This document shows positions 41,702-53,600 of a stretch of 64,000 nucleotides of DNA, in pieces. The notes beneath the pieces were generated by a model that worked only from the letters and a program-made list of their open reading frames with translations, ran no database searches and was not told the DNA's origin. Position numbers and translations under genes: made by a program. Position 1 is the stretch's first letter. The number at the start of each line of letters is the position of its first letter. The DNA comes from an uncultured Clostridia bacterium (GTDB lineage: Bacteria > Bacillota > Clostridia > Christensenellales > Borkfalkiaceae). The stretch lies in the NCBI GenBank assembly GCA_947631925.1, contig CANRNE010000002.1:62001-126000 (forward strand), read 5' to 3'.

Positions 41702-41729
41702 CCTCCGCTACCTTTACGGTATGCGGAGG
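41702..41729 (-). terminator. Hairpin that combines terminator shape with the ribosome site of the next gene
   Basis: On the minus strand CCTCCGC (41723-41729) pairs with GCGGAGG (41702-41708), extended by GGTA/TACC with one bulge. A T-run of seven follows at once, then the ATG of the TIGR04086 gene. GGAGG of the 3' arm is the only visible ribosome site. Confidence 0.75.
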
Positions 41730-41745
41730 GAATTGTGCTTATGAA

Positions 41746-42279
41746 TTATTTTTCCTCGGGCACATCCGAAGAATCGGGCGTTTCGACAACTTCGGGAAGT
41801 TCTTCCGCCGCGGGAGCGTCCTCCGAAGGCGTCACTTCTTCGGGCGCCTCCTCCGTCTCTGCCGCGGGGGCATTCTTTGCCTCTTTTGCCGCCCTCTTGG
41901 CAGCTTCCGCTTCCTCGCGGGCAATCTGCGTGGGGCCCTTGGCGTCCGTCTGGTAGATGGACTCTTTGTCCAACTTGATGTAGGACTTGCCCGAGGCCTC
42001 GCTGCCCGTCTCCATGATGATGGTGTTGTCATCGCACACTTCGACGACAATTCCGCAGATGCCGCCCGCCGTCTTCACCTTGTGCCCGGGGCGAATGGCG
42101 TCGAGCTGTTCGGTATATTCCTTCTGGCGGTCCTTATTCTTCTTGTTGGAAAACACAAACCACGCGATGAACGCGACGACAACGACGGCGAGAATGACCC
42201 AGGTCACCCACTGCATGTTGTTGTTGGGCGTGGTTCCCGTTCCTTCTGCGGCCTCTTCGGCCAATAATAACCAATTCAT
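41746..42279 (-). CDS. yajC: Preprotein translocase subunit YajC
   Basis: Accessory subunit of the SecDF translocase complex. The 177-residue protein has an N-terminal membrane segment (about 24-44), a basic NKKNKDRQK stretch and the YajC core with the P-G-x-K-V-x-T-x-G-G-I-C-G-x-V motif near 64-78. The C-terminal half (about 105-177) is an unusually long acidic and alanine/proline-rich tail not found in short YajC proteins. The gene has its own promoter (42303-42331) and AAGGAG seven bases upstream of the ATG. Confidence 0.92.
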   Translation of the reverse strand: MNWLLLAEEAAEGTGTTPNNNMQWVTWVILAVVVVAFIAWFVFSNKKNKDRQKEYTEQLDAIRPGHKVKTAGGICGIVVEVCDDNTIIMETGSEASGKSYIKLDKESIYQTDAKGPTQIAREEAEAAKRAAKEAKNAPAAETEEAPEEVTPSEDAPAAEELPEVVETPDSSDVPEEK

Positions 42280-42302
42280 ACTTCGTCTCCTTTTCTATTT
42301 CT

Positions 42303-42331
42303 ATGATAGCGTATCCGGGAATTTTTTGCAA
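42303..42331 (-). promoter_or_regulatory. Promoter of yajC
   Basis: TTGCAA (42326-42331, minus), 17-base spacer, TATCAT (42303-42308). Confidence 0.62.
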
Positions 42332-42367
42332 GCGATTTCAAAGCACATTTTCCGTTTCCCGAAAAAA

Positions 42368-43696
<1,329 letters not shown>

Positions 43697-44716
43697 CTAT
43701 AAGACGAGCATAGCGTCGCCGAAGGAGAAGAAACGATACCGCTCCCTCACCGCCTCTTCGTACACATGCAGGACCTCCTCCCGCGAGCAGAGACAGGAGA
43801 CAAGCATGAGGAGGGTGCTCTCGGGCAAGTGGAAATTGGTGATGAGCGCATCCACGCACTTCATCTTGTAGGGCGGGTACAAAAAGATGCTCGTCTCCCC
43901 CTTCGCGGCGTGAACGAGGCCACCCATGTCCGCGACCGACTCGAGCGTGCGCACCGAAGTCGTCCCCACGCAGATGACCCTTCTCCCCTCTTTTTTGGCG
44001 CGATTTATGGACGATGCGGCCTCCTCGGAGACCTCGAAATACTCGCTGTGCATGACGTGCCGCTCCACATCCTCCACCTTGACGGGGCGGAAGGTCCCCA
44101 GCCCGACGTGCAGGAGAACTTCGACGATTTCCACCCCCATGTCGCGAATTTTGGCGAGGAGCCCCTCCGTAAAATGCAGTCCCGCGGTGGGCGCCGCGGC
44201 GGAGCCGTTCTCCTTGGAGTAGACGGTCTGATACCGCTCGGGGTCCTTGAGTTTTTCATGAATATAGGGCGGGAGCGGCACCGTTCCGACGCGGGAGAGC
44301 ACGTCCTCGAACGCACCCTCGAAGAAGAATTTCACCCGCCGTTCGCCGCTCTCGGTGAGGGAGAGCACCTCGAGGGAGAGCTCCTCGTTGACGGCGAGCC
44401 TCGCCCCGACCTTCGCCTTCTTCCCGGGGCGCACGAGCACCTCCCACGTGTCGATGGCGAGCCGCTTGAGAAGGAGCACTTCGACGCGCGCGCCGTGCGG
44501 GGTAAAGGCAAACATGCGCGCGGGGAGCACACGGGTGCGGTTGACGACGAGCACGTCCCCCCTCTTCAGATAGTCGCAGATGTCGGAAAAGACGCGATGC
44601 TCGATGCGCCGCGTATCCCTGTGATAGACGAGGAGCCGCGAACTGTCCCGCGGCTCCGCCGGTGTCTGTGCGATGAGCTCTTCGGGGAGCTCATAGAAAA
44701 AGTCCGAGGTCTTCAT
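43697..44716 (-). CDS. queA: S-adenosylmethionine:tRNA ribosyltransferase-isomerase QueA
   Basis: Moves the ribosyl part of SAM to preQ1 on tRNA to give epoxyqueuosine. The 339-residue protein has the standard start DFFYELPEELIAQTP, DSSRLLV near 24-30, VNRTRVLPAR near 57-66, and later PTAGLHFT and HVGLGTFRPV (about 175-210). It follows ruvB by seven bases, the common ruvB-queA-tgt order. Confidence 0.96.
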   Translation of the reverse strand: MKTSDFFYELPEELIAQTPAEPRDSSRLLVYHRDTRRIEHRVFSDICDYLKRGDVLVVNRTRVLPARMFAFTPHGARVEVLLLKRLAIDTWEVLVRPGKKAKVGARLAVNEELSLEVLSLTESGERRVKFFFEGAFEDVLSRVGTVPLPPYIHEKLKDPERYQTVYSKENGSAAAPTAGLHFTEGLLAKIRDMGVEIVEVLLHVGLGTFRPVKVEDVERHVMHSEYFEVSEEAASSINRAKKEGRRVICVGTTSVRTLESVADMGGLVHAAKGETSIFLYPPYKMKCVDALITNFHLPESTLLMLVSCLCSREEVLHVYEEAVRERYRFFSFGDAMLVL

Positions 44717-44723
44717 GCCGTCC

Positions 44724-45773
44724 TCACGAATCGAATACGCTCATCTGCCGCCTGACTGCCTCGGGCATGGGTACCCCCAAATGGTCATACCCCCCCTTCA
44801 GGCACACCCTGCCGCGCGGCGTTCTCGCGATGAATCCGAGCTGCAGAAGGTAGGGCTCGTAGATGTCCTCGATGGTCCCCACGTCCTCATTTACAGTCGC
44901 CGCGAGCGTGTCGAGCCCCGCAGGTCCGCCGTTGAATTTTTCAATGAGCGCACGCAGAAGGTTGCGGTCGGTCTCGTCGAGGCCGAGTTCGTCAATCTCC
45001 ATGCGGGCGAGCGCCTTTCTCGCATCGGAGAGGGAGACGGCGGAGGAGCCGAGCACGGCGGAGAAGTCCCGCACGCGCTTCAACAGCCTGTTCGCAATGC
45101 GCGGCGTGCCCCGCGAGCGGCGGGCAATCTCATACGCCCCCTCCTTTTCGATGGCAATGCCGAGCGTCCGCGCCGAACGGGTGACAATTCTCTCGAGTTC
45201 GGCGGGCGTGTACATGTCGAGGCGGCACATGATGCCGAATCGGTCCCTGAGCGGCGAGGAGAGCATCCCCGCGCGAGTGGTCGCCCCAATGAGGGTAAAT
45301 TTGCGGAGAGCAAAGCGCACGTTTCGCGCCATGGGGCCCTTCCCCACGATGATGTCGAGGGCATAGTCCTCCATCGCGGAGTACAAAATCTCCTCCACCT
45401 GATGGTTGAGGCGGTGAATCTCGTCAATGAAGAGGATATCGCCGTCGTTGAGGTTGGTGAGAATGGCTGCAAGGTCGCCCGCCCGTTCGATGGCGGGTCC
45501 GCTCGTCACCTTAATCTGCGACCCCATCGTGTTTGCGATGATGTGCGCCAGCGTCGTCTTGCCGAGCCCCGGGGGGCCGTATAAGAGGACATGGTCGAGC
45601 GCCTCGCCCCGCTGTTTGGCAGCGGCGATGTAGACGGCAAGGTTCTCCTTCACCTTGTCCTGCCCGACATATTCCTCCATCGTCTTGGGACGGAGCACAT
45701 TCTCTTCGATGTCGAGGTCGCCCTTCTCAGCCGAGAGCAGTCTCCCCTCTTCCAAATTGTCGTCGTCAAACAT
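44724..45773 (-). CDS. ruvB: Holliday junction DNA helicase RuvB
   Basis: Hexameric ATPase motor of branch migration with RuvA. The 349-residue protein has Walker [11 protein letters not shown] at 66-75, Walker B FIDEIHR at 115-121, sensor [10 protein letters not shown] near 205-215 and a C-terminal winged helix. GGAG lies six bases before the ATG. A possible weak internal promoter (TTGGCA, 16 bases, TATAAT near 45791-45818) overlaps the end of ruvA. Confidence 0.96.
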   Translation of the reverse strand: MFDDDNLEEGRLLSAEKGDLDIEENVLRPKTMEEYVGQDKVKENLAVYIAAAKQRGEALDHVLLYGPPGLGKTTLAHIIANTMGSQIKVTSGPAIERAGDLAAILTNLNDGDILFIDEIHRLNHQVEEILYSAMEDYALDIIVGKGPMARNVRFALRKFTLIGATTRAGMLSSPLRDRFGIMCRLDMYTPAELERIVTRSARTLGIAIEKEGAYEIARRSRGTPRIANRLLKRVRDFSAVLGSSAVSLSDARKALARMEIDELGLDETDRNLLRALIEKFNGGPAGLDTLAATVNEDVGTIEDIYEPYLLQLGFIARTPRGRVCLKGGYDHLGVPMPEAVRRQMSVFDS

Positions 45774-45791
45774 AGTGTTCTCCGAAATTTA

Positions 45792-46394
45792 TTATACGCC
45801 GCGCAGCGCGATTGCCAAAATTTCCTCCGCGGTGGTCGCCCCCCGCTCCTTGGCGCGCGTCACCGCCTGTGCGCTCTCCTGCCTCGTGAATCCCAGCCCC
45901 ATGAGCGCCGCAACTGCATCCTCATCCACGGACATGGGTGCCGCCGATACTCTCCCGCCCACCGATTCGGTGCCGAGAATCTCATCCGCGGAAATCTTGC
46001 CGTGCAGCTCTAAAATGATGCGCTCGGCGACCTTTTTGCCCACCCCTTTTGCGGAGGAGAGCCGCTTCGCATCCGCCGTCGCGATGGCGTCGGAGACTTC
46101 CTCGGGGCGCATGGAGGAGAGGATGCTCATCGCAACTTTCGCCCCCACGCCCTGCACGGACGTGAGACGGAGGAAGAGGTCCTTTTCGCGCAAATCCGCA
46201 AATCCGAAGAGGGTGATGTCGTCCTCCGAGACGCGAAGATGGGTGTAGACTTCCCCGTCCTCCCCCGTTCTGACGCCCGAGAGCCGCGAAAACGCCGCCC
46301 CCGAACAGACGACCTCATACCCGACGCCGCCCACTTCGAGCAGCACCGCCTCGGGTGCAAGATATTTCACTTTTCCTTTCAAATAACCTATCAT
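45792..46394 (-). CDS. ruvA: Holliday junction DNA helicase RuvA
   Basis: Tetrameric junction-binding protein that loads RuvB. The 200-residue protein has an N-terminal OB fold (1-63), two helix-hairpin-helix motifs (VQGVGAKVAMSIL near 74-86 and AKGVGKKVAERII near 109-121) and the C-terminal RuvB-binding domain. The ribosome site is AAGGTGAT. Upstream a 116-base gap containing REP-like sequence separates it from ruvC. Confidence 0.95.
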   Translation of the reverse strand: MIGYLKGKVKYLAPEAVLLEVGGVGYEVVCSGAAFSRLSGVRTGEDGEVYTHLRVSEDDITLFGFADLREKDLFLRLTSVQGVGAKVAMSILSSMRPEEVSDAIATADAKRLSSAKGVGKKVAERIILELHGKISADEILGTESVGGRVSAAPMSVDEDAVAALMGLGFTRQESAQAVTRAKERGATTAEEILAIALRGV

Positions 46395-46427
46395 ATATTA
46401 TCACCTTTCCGCTGTGCCGATTGAACT

Positions 46428-46496
46428 TGGCCGAAATGACAGGAAGAGCGACTTCGCTTCGCTCCGCCCGAAATGACAGGGTAAGCAAAGCAAAAG
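46428..46496. repeat. Short REP-like repeat between ruvA and ruvC
   Basis: GAAATGACAGG occurs twice (about 46434 and 46471) around a GCGACTTCGCTTCGCTCCGC palindrome-like centre. It resembles the TCATTTCG elements near 25014 and 58060 and is not coding. Confidence 0.55.
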
Positions 46497-46510
46497 AAAT
46501 CGCACGAAAC

Positions 46511-47005
46511 CTACACTCCGAACATCCCCGAAAACCGACTGGTAAACGCATGGCAGAGGGCAACGGCGAGGGCATCGGCGGCATCGTCGGGACGGGGGAT
46601 GGCTTTGAGGCGCAGGTGCGAGGCGACGCACCGCATCATCTGTCCCTTGTCGGCTCCGCCCCAGCCCGTGAGTGCCTGCTTAATCTGATTGGGCGTGTAT
46701 TCGAAGATTCTCCCGCACCGCTTGTTGCAAGTGAGGAGCATGACGCCGCGCGCATGGGCGACGGCGATACCCGTCGTGATATTCTTGGAGAAGAACAGCT
46801 CCTCCATGGCGGCTTCTTCGGGGTGGAACTTGTCGAAGAGCTTGTTGACGCCCTCCTCGAGCATGCACAGCCGCACGGCAAAATTTTCGCCCGTGGGCGT
46901 CTTGACGGCGCCGTAACCGACGCAGGAGCAGTTGCCCCGCGCGTCCTTTTCGATGACGCCGTACCCCATCGTGCCGTACCCGGGGTCGAGTCCGAGAATA
47001 ATCAT
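46511..47005 (-). CDS. ruvC: Holliday junction resolvase RuvC
   Basis: Endonuclease that cuts Holliday junctions. The 164-residue protein keeps the four catalytic acids: D7 in GLDPGYG, E68 in AMEELFF, and D141 and D144 in RPDDAADALA. The start ATG at 47003-47005 matches the family start and lies seven bases after the -10 box, so the message is predicted to be leaderless; the frame to 47077 runs back through the promoter. It is upstream of ruvA and ruvB as usual. Confidence 0.95.
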   Translation of the reverse strand: MIILGLDPGYGTMGYGVIEKDARGNCSCVGYGAVKTPTGENFAVRLCMLEEGVNKLFDKFHPEEAAMEELFFSKNITTGIAVAHARGVMLLTCNKRCGRIFEYTPNQIKQALTGWGGADKGQMMRCVASHLRLKAIPRPDDAADALAVALCHAFTSRFSGMFGV

Positions 47006-47011
47006 GAAAAT

Positions 47012-47040
47012 ATTGTACCCGAAATCAACTATTTTGTCAA
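47012..47040 (-). promoter_or_regulatory. Promoter of ruvC, predicted leaderless
   Basis: TTGACA (47035-47040, minus), 17-base spacer, TACAAT (47012-47017), then six bases and the ATG. Confidence 0.83.
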
Positions 47041-47135
47041 GGGGAAAACGCTCCCCTCGGCACAATGTTGCCAACAAAAATTCCCTCCCCCTCGCTGCGA
47101 GGGAGAGGGAGATGCAATTTGTTGTTTCGAATCGT

Positions 47136-47624
47136 CACCCTGAGCCTGTCGAAGCTTATTATAATACTGCGGATATGCTTCGACTCGCCGCGATGCGGCG
47201 GCTCAGCATGACGAATTCAGAATGCGCCCCACCTCAGTCTCGCTATGCTCGACAGCTCTCTCGGGCAGGTAGAGCCCTGCCCTCGGTCATCGTTCGCGCG
47301 GCGAATGCGCTCACTCTTCGCAAACGCCGCGCACAGCGCACTGTGCTGTGCGCGAAGAATGCGTTTGCTACCCACGGAGGCGCCATGCATGCCCCTCCCG
47401 AGGAATCGCTCCTCATGCCCCCTCCCGCGGAGGGGGGTAGGGGGGTGGGTACGAGTTCTAAATTCCTTGCCGTAGGCGGAATTCACTTCCGCCGTGGGCG
47501 CCCCCATTTGCCACGCCACCGCAGGCTTATTGTCCGATAACACGACCGCGACAGTGAGCCTATTAAGGCGATTCGGCTAATTTCCTCGACGAAAAGATTT
47601 CCGCAGGAAAGCTTTTCGCCGAAA
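47136..47624. repeat. Mosaic intergenic repeat block B7 (after the giant lipoprotein)
   Basis: No gene in this gap of about 600 bases. R1 (47136-47213), R2 (47223-47460) and a shortened R3 (47475-47624) ending in hairpin 47587-47621. The tail motif CGAAAC overlaps the first base of the giant lipoprotein's stop codon. Confidence 0.85.
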
Positions 47625-50600
47625 CTATTCAAAAATCCATCCCCCATCCTCTTCCACAAGAGTGATATGGTACGTCTTGCCGTTGAAGGTGATGTCGAAG
47701 ACGTTGTCGGTGTGCGTCTCGGTGAACGTCCTGTCGATGACGCTGCCGCCCACAAAGCGCTCGGCGCTGTGCAACAGGAAGAGATACTTGGTCTCCGTTC
47801 CGTCCGCATAGGGAATGACATAGAACGTGAACCGCGTGTAAGGCTGGTCTGCCGCAGGCGTCGCGGGGTCGGTGTATACCGGCGTGAACATGCCCGAGAC
47901 CTGCCCATCGTTGGAGAGCTCCTTCACGGTGACATAAGTTGTCCCGAAGGTGAGGTGATACAGGCCGGTCGCGAATGTTCCCATCTGACGCTCCCCTTCC
48001 ACATAGGCGACCCAGCCGCCGTCCGAAAGTTTCGCACAGGCGAGCACGTCCAAGTTGTCCCAAGGGATGTAGCCCTCCGCGGGCATGTAGTTCCCCTGCG
48101 CAATCGTCCGAATGCCGACGAGTTCGCCCTCCCCGTCATATTCCGCCAATACGCGGAAGTCCTCGCGGCTGTACGAGCCCTTGCCTGTGAGGTCGCCCGA
48201 ATAGACCCAGCGAAGGTCGCGGTAGACGCCCGTCGCGGTATTCGTCGCAAAGTCCACGGTGACGGTGTACGTCCCCGCCCGCGCGGCATCGCCCTCATAG
48301 GTGAACTCGATGGTGAGTTTGCCGTCCGCATAGCTATAAGAAGTCGGCGCGATGGCGCTCCTGTCGGAGGGTGTTCCGACATAGACCGCGTGAACGGCAT
48401 ACCCCTCGAAGAAGTTCCCCTCGATGTTGAAATATCCGAAGAAGTCGAAGGAGAAGTCCACCTGCCCGTACCCTGCGTCGAAGGGATACTTGTGCGCAGT
48501 GATACTCGACATGGCGGCGTTGACGCGGAGATATTCATGCCCGTCCATCGTGACGATGTCGTTCGCATAGGCGAGCGCGATGTCCACCGTGGTCGTTCCG
48601 TCTTCGCTGCGGCGGAAGGCGGTCGGCTGGGCGCCCTCTTCTTGGATGATATACATGCCGAAGGTCGTGAGCGGGTGTTCTCTTCCGATGCCGCCCACCG
48701 TGATGCGTCCGTTCTCAAAGCGCAGGAACTGCTCCGCCGTGAAGGAATAGAAGTCATAGCCTTCGAGGTAGTCCCGTCCCACCGACTTGAGGGACGCGGT
48801 GTCGCGAATGGCCTCGGGCCAGTTCTCTGCAATCCAGAATTCCCGAAGGGTGGGGATATCCGCAAGCAGGATGACCGTTCCGACGGGCAGACGGTTGCCG
48901 TCCGCATCCTCGACGTAGTCGCCGTAGGCGAGGCCGTCGAACACGCCCGTGCCGAGCTCGATTTCCTTGAGCTCATCCGCCGTGAACGCCGTGAAGTCGA
49001 AGGTCACGGTGATATTCTGCCGCATCGAGAAGGCGTGGTCGCCAATCGACGCGAGCGTCGTCCCGAACTTGAAGTTGGTAATCGTCGCATTGCGGAAGGC
49101 CTCCGCCCCGATGGTGACGACTTTGGGGAAATTCACCGAGGAAACCGCATGATAGATGGTGACGGGCGCATAGTTGTCATAGAACTCGATGGCGAGAGCA
49201 CCCTCCCCGATTTCCGTGACGTTGGGTCCGTACACGCTCACATAGGCGAGGTTGACATAGTGGAAGGCATGCGCGTCGAGATGGACGACCTCGTTGAGGT
49301 TGAGCGTGCCCGCCGTGTTCCCATCCGTCGGTCCGATCCACGTGTTGAAGGGGAAGGAACTGCGCGTGATGCGCGTGATGCCGTCGGGAATCTCGTCGAA
49401 GGCGCCGCTCCCCTGATAGCCGATGAGCACGCCGTCTTCCACGATGAATTCGTCCTCGCAGATGGCGAAGGTGCCTTCTGTATCGTTCAAGGTGAAGTAG
49501 ATGAGGTTGCCTGTCTCGGGAAGCAGGCTGACGTAGTGGCGCCGTTCGCCGAGCAGGGTGTAGATACCCGCCGTGCGCACGCCGTTGTGGTCGACATAGT
49601 AGCCCGTGAGATAGTCATCGAGGTGCAGCATGGACCAGTCGGAATTGATGTAGTCCATGGTGGCGTTCCCGTTGGAAACGGCAAAGCTGTACACTGTCAC
49701 GCCCGAATTGGTGGTCATCAGGAAGATGCCGAACCCGAACGTCAAATCGTCGCTCGTGAAGAGATAGGAGCTGGCGCCGCTCTCCGTGTCCCGCGTCACC
49801 GTGCCCACCGTCTGTTCGCCGTTGCGGACGAGGGTGCCCTTGCCGTGCCCGTCGAGAAGAAGGGTTGCACTGCCGATGTCGCCGCCCACCGTCTCCACAA
49901 AGAGCCCGGAGTCCGTCGTGCGCAGGCTTGCATATTCCACCCCGTCCTTTTCCACGATGTCGAAGAAGAACTGGTCGGAAATTTCGTTGTTCTCGTCATA
50001 TGCCTCGAAGAGGAAGACGTTGCCCGGTCTCCCGTCGTCGAAGATGAAATCGCGCTCGGAATAATAGAAGCTGTCGTTCTCGTATCTCCCGCGCAGCACC
50101 GTGCCGACGTAGAAGTTGACGCCGTCGAAATATGCGGCATCCGAGATGGTTATCGTGTTGTAGGAGACGTAGCCGTAGGAGGTGATATACCCGTTGCCGT
50201 CCTCCGTCTCAATCTCGACCGTGTTGGATTCCAGCTGTTGGAAGAAGAACCCGAACGGGATGAAGAGGAAGGTCTCCCCGTCCATCGTGTAGCTGAGTTC
50301 GTTGGAATGGAAGGCCGCCACGTTGACGTGCTCCGTCTCCTCTCCCTCTTGGAAGGTGAAGGTGTAGAGGACGAGGTCGTCCGTGATGCCGAGCTGGTCG
50401 AGAAGAGTCGCGCCGTTGGCGAGAATGCCCGTCTCCTCATAGGTTCCGCGGCGCTCCGTGCCGTTCTGTTCGGAGAGAATGACATGGCCCGCGCCGTCCA
50501 ATTCAAAGGCATAGCCCGCAATGCCGATTCCGCCCCCCGAGAGGATGGCGGCATAGTACACGCCCGCCCTGTCGGAGCCGAGTTCGAAGGTACCGTTTAC

Positions 50601-53600
50601 GAGGTCGATGACGGCATAGTATTCCTGCGCCTGCTGAAGGACGAGGCCGCTCTCCGTCGTGACGGGGTCGGCAAACGTCGAATAGGCGAGCGTGGCGCGG
50701 CTTCCGTCGTCGTCGCGGCGGGCATAGGGATATGTCGTCGTCCCCGTCGGCGTCGTGAGCGTCAGGATGCCGTACCCGTCCGCCGTCAACGTGCTGCCGT
50801 TGGAGGTCGCCCTGTATGCGCCGTCGTAGAAGGCAAAGGTGCCGTCCGCGTTGATGCGGAAGCGCAGGCCGTCCGTCTCGACGCCCGTGTAATACTCAAA
50901 CGTCGCGGCGATATCGTCATCCTGTATGACGAAGGTATATTCCCCCGCCGCATCGGGCACCGCCGTCGTCGTCCCCGCCCAGAGGGTAAAGGAGCCGTCA
51001 ATGTTGTAGCCAAGGAGGTATTTCCCGTCGCCCGCGTCATAGAGATAGACCTCGGTGGCGGGTCTGCGCATGTAGGGCTGGGGCGCCATCAGGTGGAGAT
51101 TGGCATAGATATCCGCCTCTTTGAAGGTGACCGAGGAGTCATCCTCGATGTGGAAGGAGAAGCAGCGCTCGGTGCCGTCCTCGAGGATAAAGCGGTAGAA
51201 GCCCGAGCGGAACGTCCCGTACTTCGTGCCGTCATCCCCCACCTCGATGATTTCGTCTGTGGGGTCGCCGAGGGTGTCGCGGTAGGCGACCGCGACATGG
51301 TCCGTGTCGTCCGCGGACAGCATGTAGTGTCCGATTCCGTAGCCGTCAATCCAGAACCTCTCGCCCGTCTCGCTGTCTTCGAAGACGGTCTGCTCCTCGC
51401 CCGCCTCCACTTCCTCGTCGCTCGTGTTGAGGATGTCGATGTAGAGGTTGCCGCCCTCGCCCGCGACGAAGGCAAAGCGCCCGTTGAAGTCGAGAAGTCC
51501 GCCCGTTCTTGCGAAGGTGTACACCCCGTCCTCGCTGACGGAAGTGACGGCGCCCGTGGCGAGGGGCTCCCAGAAGGGCTGTGCCTCGCCCGCAATCACC
51601 TGCGTCCAGATGTCGCCCGAGCTCCTGCCGTAAATCCAGAACTCGGTGCGGTCGCCGTGGACGTCCCAGAACATGACATCGGTGAAGCGCTGTCCCACGG
51701 TGCCGTAGTAGTAGTTCATCACCGCGCTCGCGCCGAAGTATTCGAGGTCGGTACCCAGGACATGGTACTGCTTGGGGAAGTTTTTGCGGACGGTATAGGT
51801 GTGTTCGCTCCCGATGTCGAAGTAGGAGACGTCCCCCGTCTCGCTGTCGGTATATTCCACCCACCAGAGATAGGAGGCGGAGAAATCGAAGCCGTTCGTC
51901 GCGGTGGAGTTGCTGAACCCGTAGACGAGTTCTTCGCGCATCACATAGGTCCCCGTCCATACCAAGTCTTCATACGCGGTATCCTCGGTATAGCGGGCGG
52001 ACGGGTCGTAGATGGCCCTGCCGAACCCGTCGAGCACGAGGGTGGCTTCATTTGCATCATAGCCGAGCATGAAGCCCGCCGCGCGGTTGCCTCCTATCAG
52101 CATCCCCTCCTCGAGGAGCCCGTCATAGGCATACCATATGCCGTCCAGCCGATAGGAAGAGAGGTCCATGAGGTCGTCCCTCGCCGTAAGTTTTACGGTG
52201 TAGCTGTCCCCGTCGGAGAAGCTGAGGGTATAGATGAGTTCGTCCTCGCTCCAGTCGGTCAGGCGGACATATCTGCCCACCGCGCCGTCGTGCGTATTGA
52301 AGTACTGCTGTTCGTAGCTGTTGGGGGAATCCTTGAGCGCGGGGTCGTAGTGCTCGGTCACGAAGCCGAAGCCGTCGAATTCGAGCACGGTGTAGCCGTA
52401 GCTGTCCTCGTCCCCCAAATTCTCGAGGCGGGCAAACGTCCCCTTGTCTTCGGGATTTTCGAGGCGGAAGCAGGGCTCGCCGTCCTTATTTTCGTCGATG
52501 ACAAATTCGGTGGGCGTTCCGCCGCCGTTCGGGGTGAAGAAGTACCGTCCCGTCTTCCCGTCCACGGAAATCTTGCCCGAGACCGCATCCGCGCCTTTTG
52601 CGGGCGTGTACGTCGCGTCGCCGTGGTCGGTGCCGAAGGTGATGACGGCATCCGAGCCGTCGTATGCCCCGAATTCCTTTGCCGCCGTGTCGTTGTAGTA
52701 GTAGAAGGACTCCGCAAACACCACGCCGCCCAAAATTTCCTTGCCGTCCTCCTCAAAGCGGAAGACGGAGGTAGCGGCATCGAGGACGCCCTTGCGGTAC
52801 CGGGTGCCGCGGCGGAGGAAGATTTCCCCCTCATGGACGAAGAGATAGTCCTGTCCGCCGAAGAGGTCGGCCTTGCCGAAGGTAATCTCGCCCGTGATGG
52901 GCGCGTCGCTCCCGACGGTCACCTTTTCCCCGGGCGCACAGCTCTTGCCGTTTGCGAGCCACGAGTAGACATAGACATTTTCGGGGAGACGGGCATAGAG
53001 CGGCGTCTCGGGATAGGCGGGAAGGGTGAGCTCCGCGCCGTAGTAGGTGGAAACGGCATAGCGGACCTCGGAGACCCCGCTCGTCCCGCCGCCCACGGTG
53101 ATGGGCACGTCAAAGCGACGGCGGGCGGCATACACGGTGAAATTTTCCCCCTTGCCGAGGCGCTGCGTCTCGAAGCTGGAGCCCGTGTGCCCTCTGTCGA
53201 TTTCAAATCCCGTCGGAACGGGGCAGGTGAAGGGCTCGCCGAAGAACCCCTTGTCCGTCGCAGACGTGGAGCTGCCGTAGGTCGCGCCGTCCGCATTCTG
53301 CAGGTAAGTCGTCATCGTGTAGTTGACGGTATACCGCGCGCGCAGCGTGAGGTCGGCCGCGGGCATGGTGGCGCCGTCGGCCGTCTTGACCTCTCCCTGA
53401 TACCAACCGTCAAAGGTGATATCGGCATCCCCCGAAGAGGCGTCCACCGAGGCAAGGCTCGCCGCAAGCGAGGTGCCGGCAATGAGCGGGAACGTCTTCG
53501 TCTGCGCATCGATAGCGCCGTCTTCGATGCCGTAAGTGAGCGTCAGCATGTGGACGAGGTTGCTGTTCGTCCAGACGGCATAATACGTCACATTCTGTCC

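Noticed and set aside
45791-45818. Internal promoter for ruvB at the end of ruvA
   Set aside because: TTGGCA and TATAAT are 16 bases apart, but the boxes overlap coding sequence and the ruvA stop codon. It is plausible but not strong enough to list separately.
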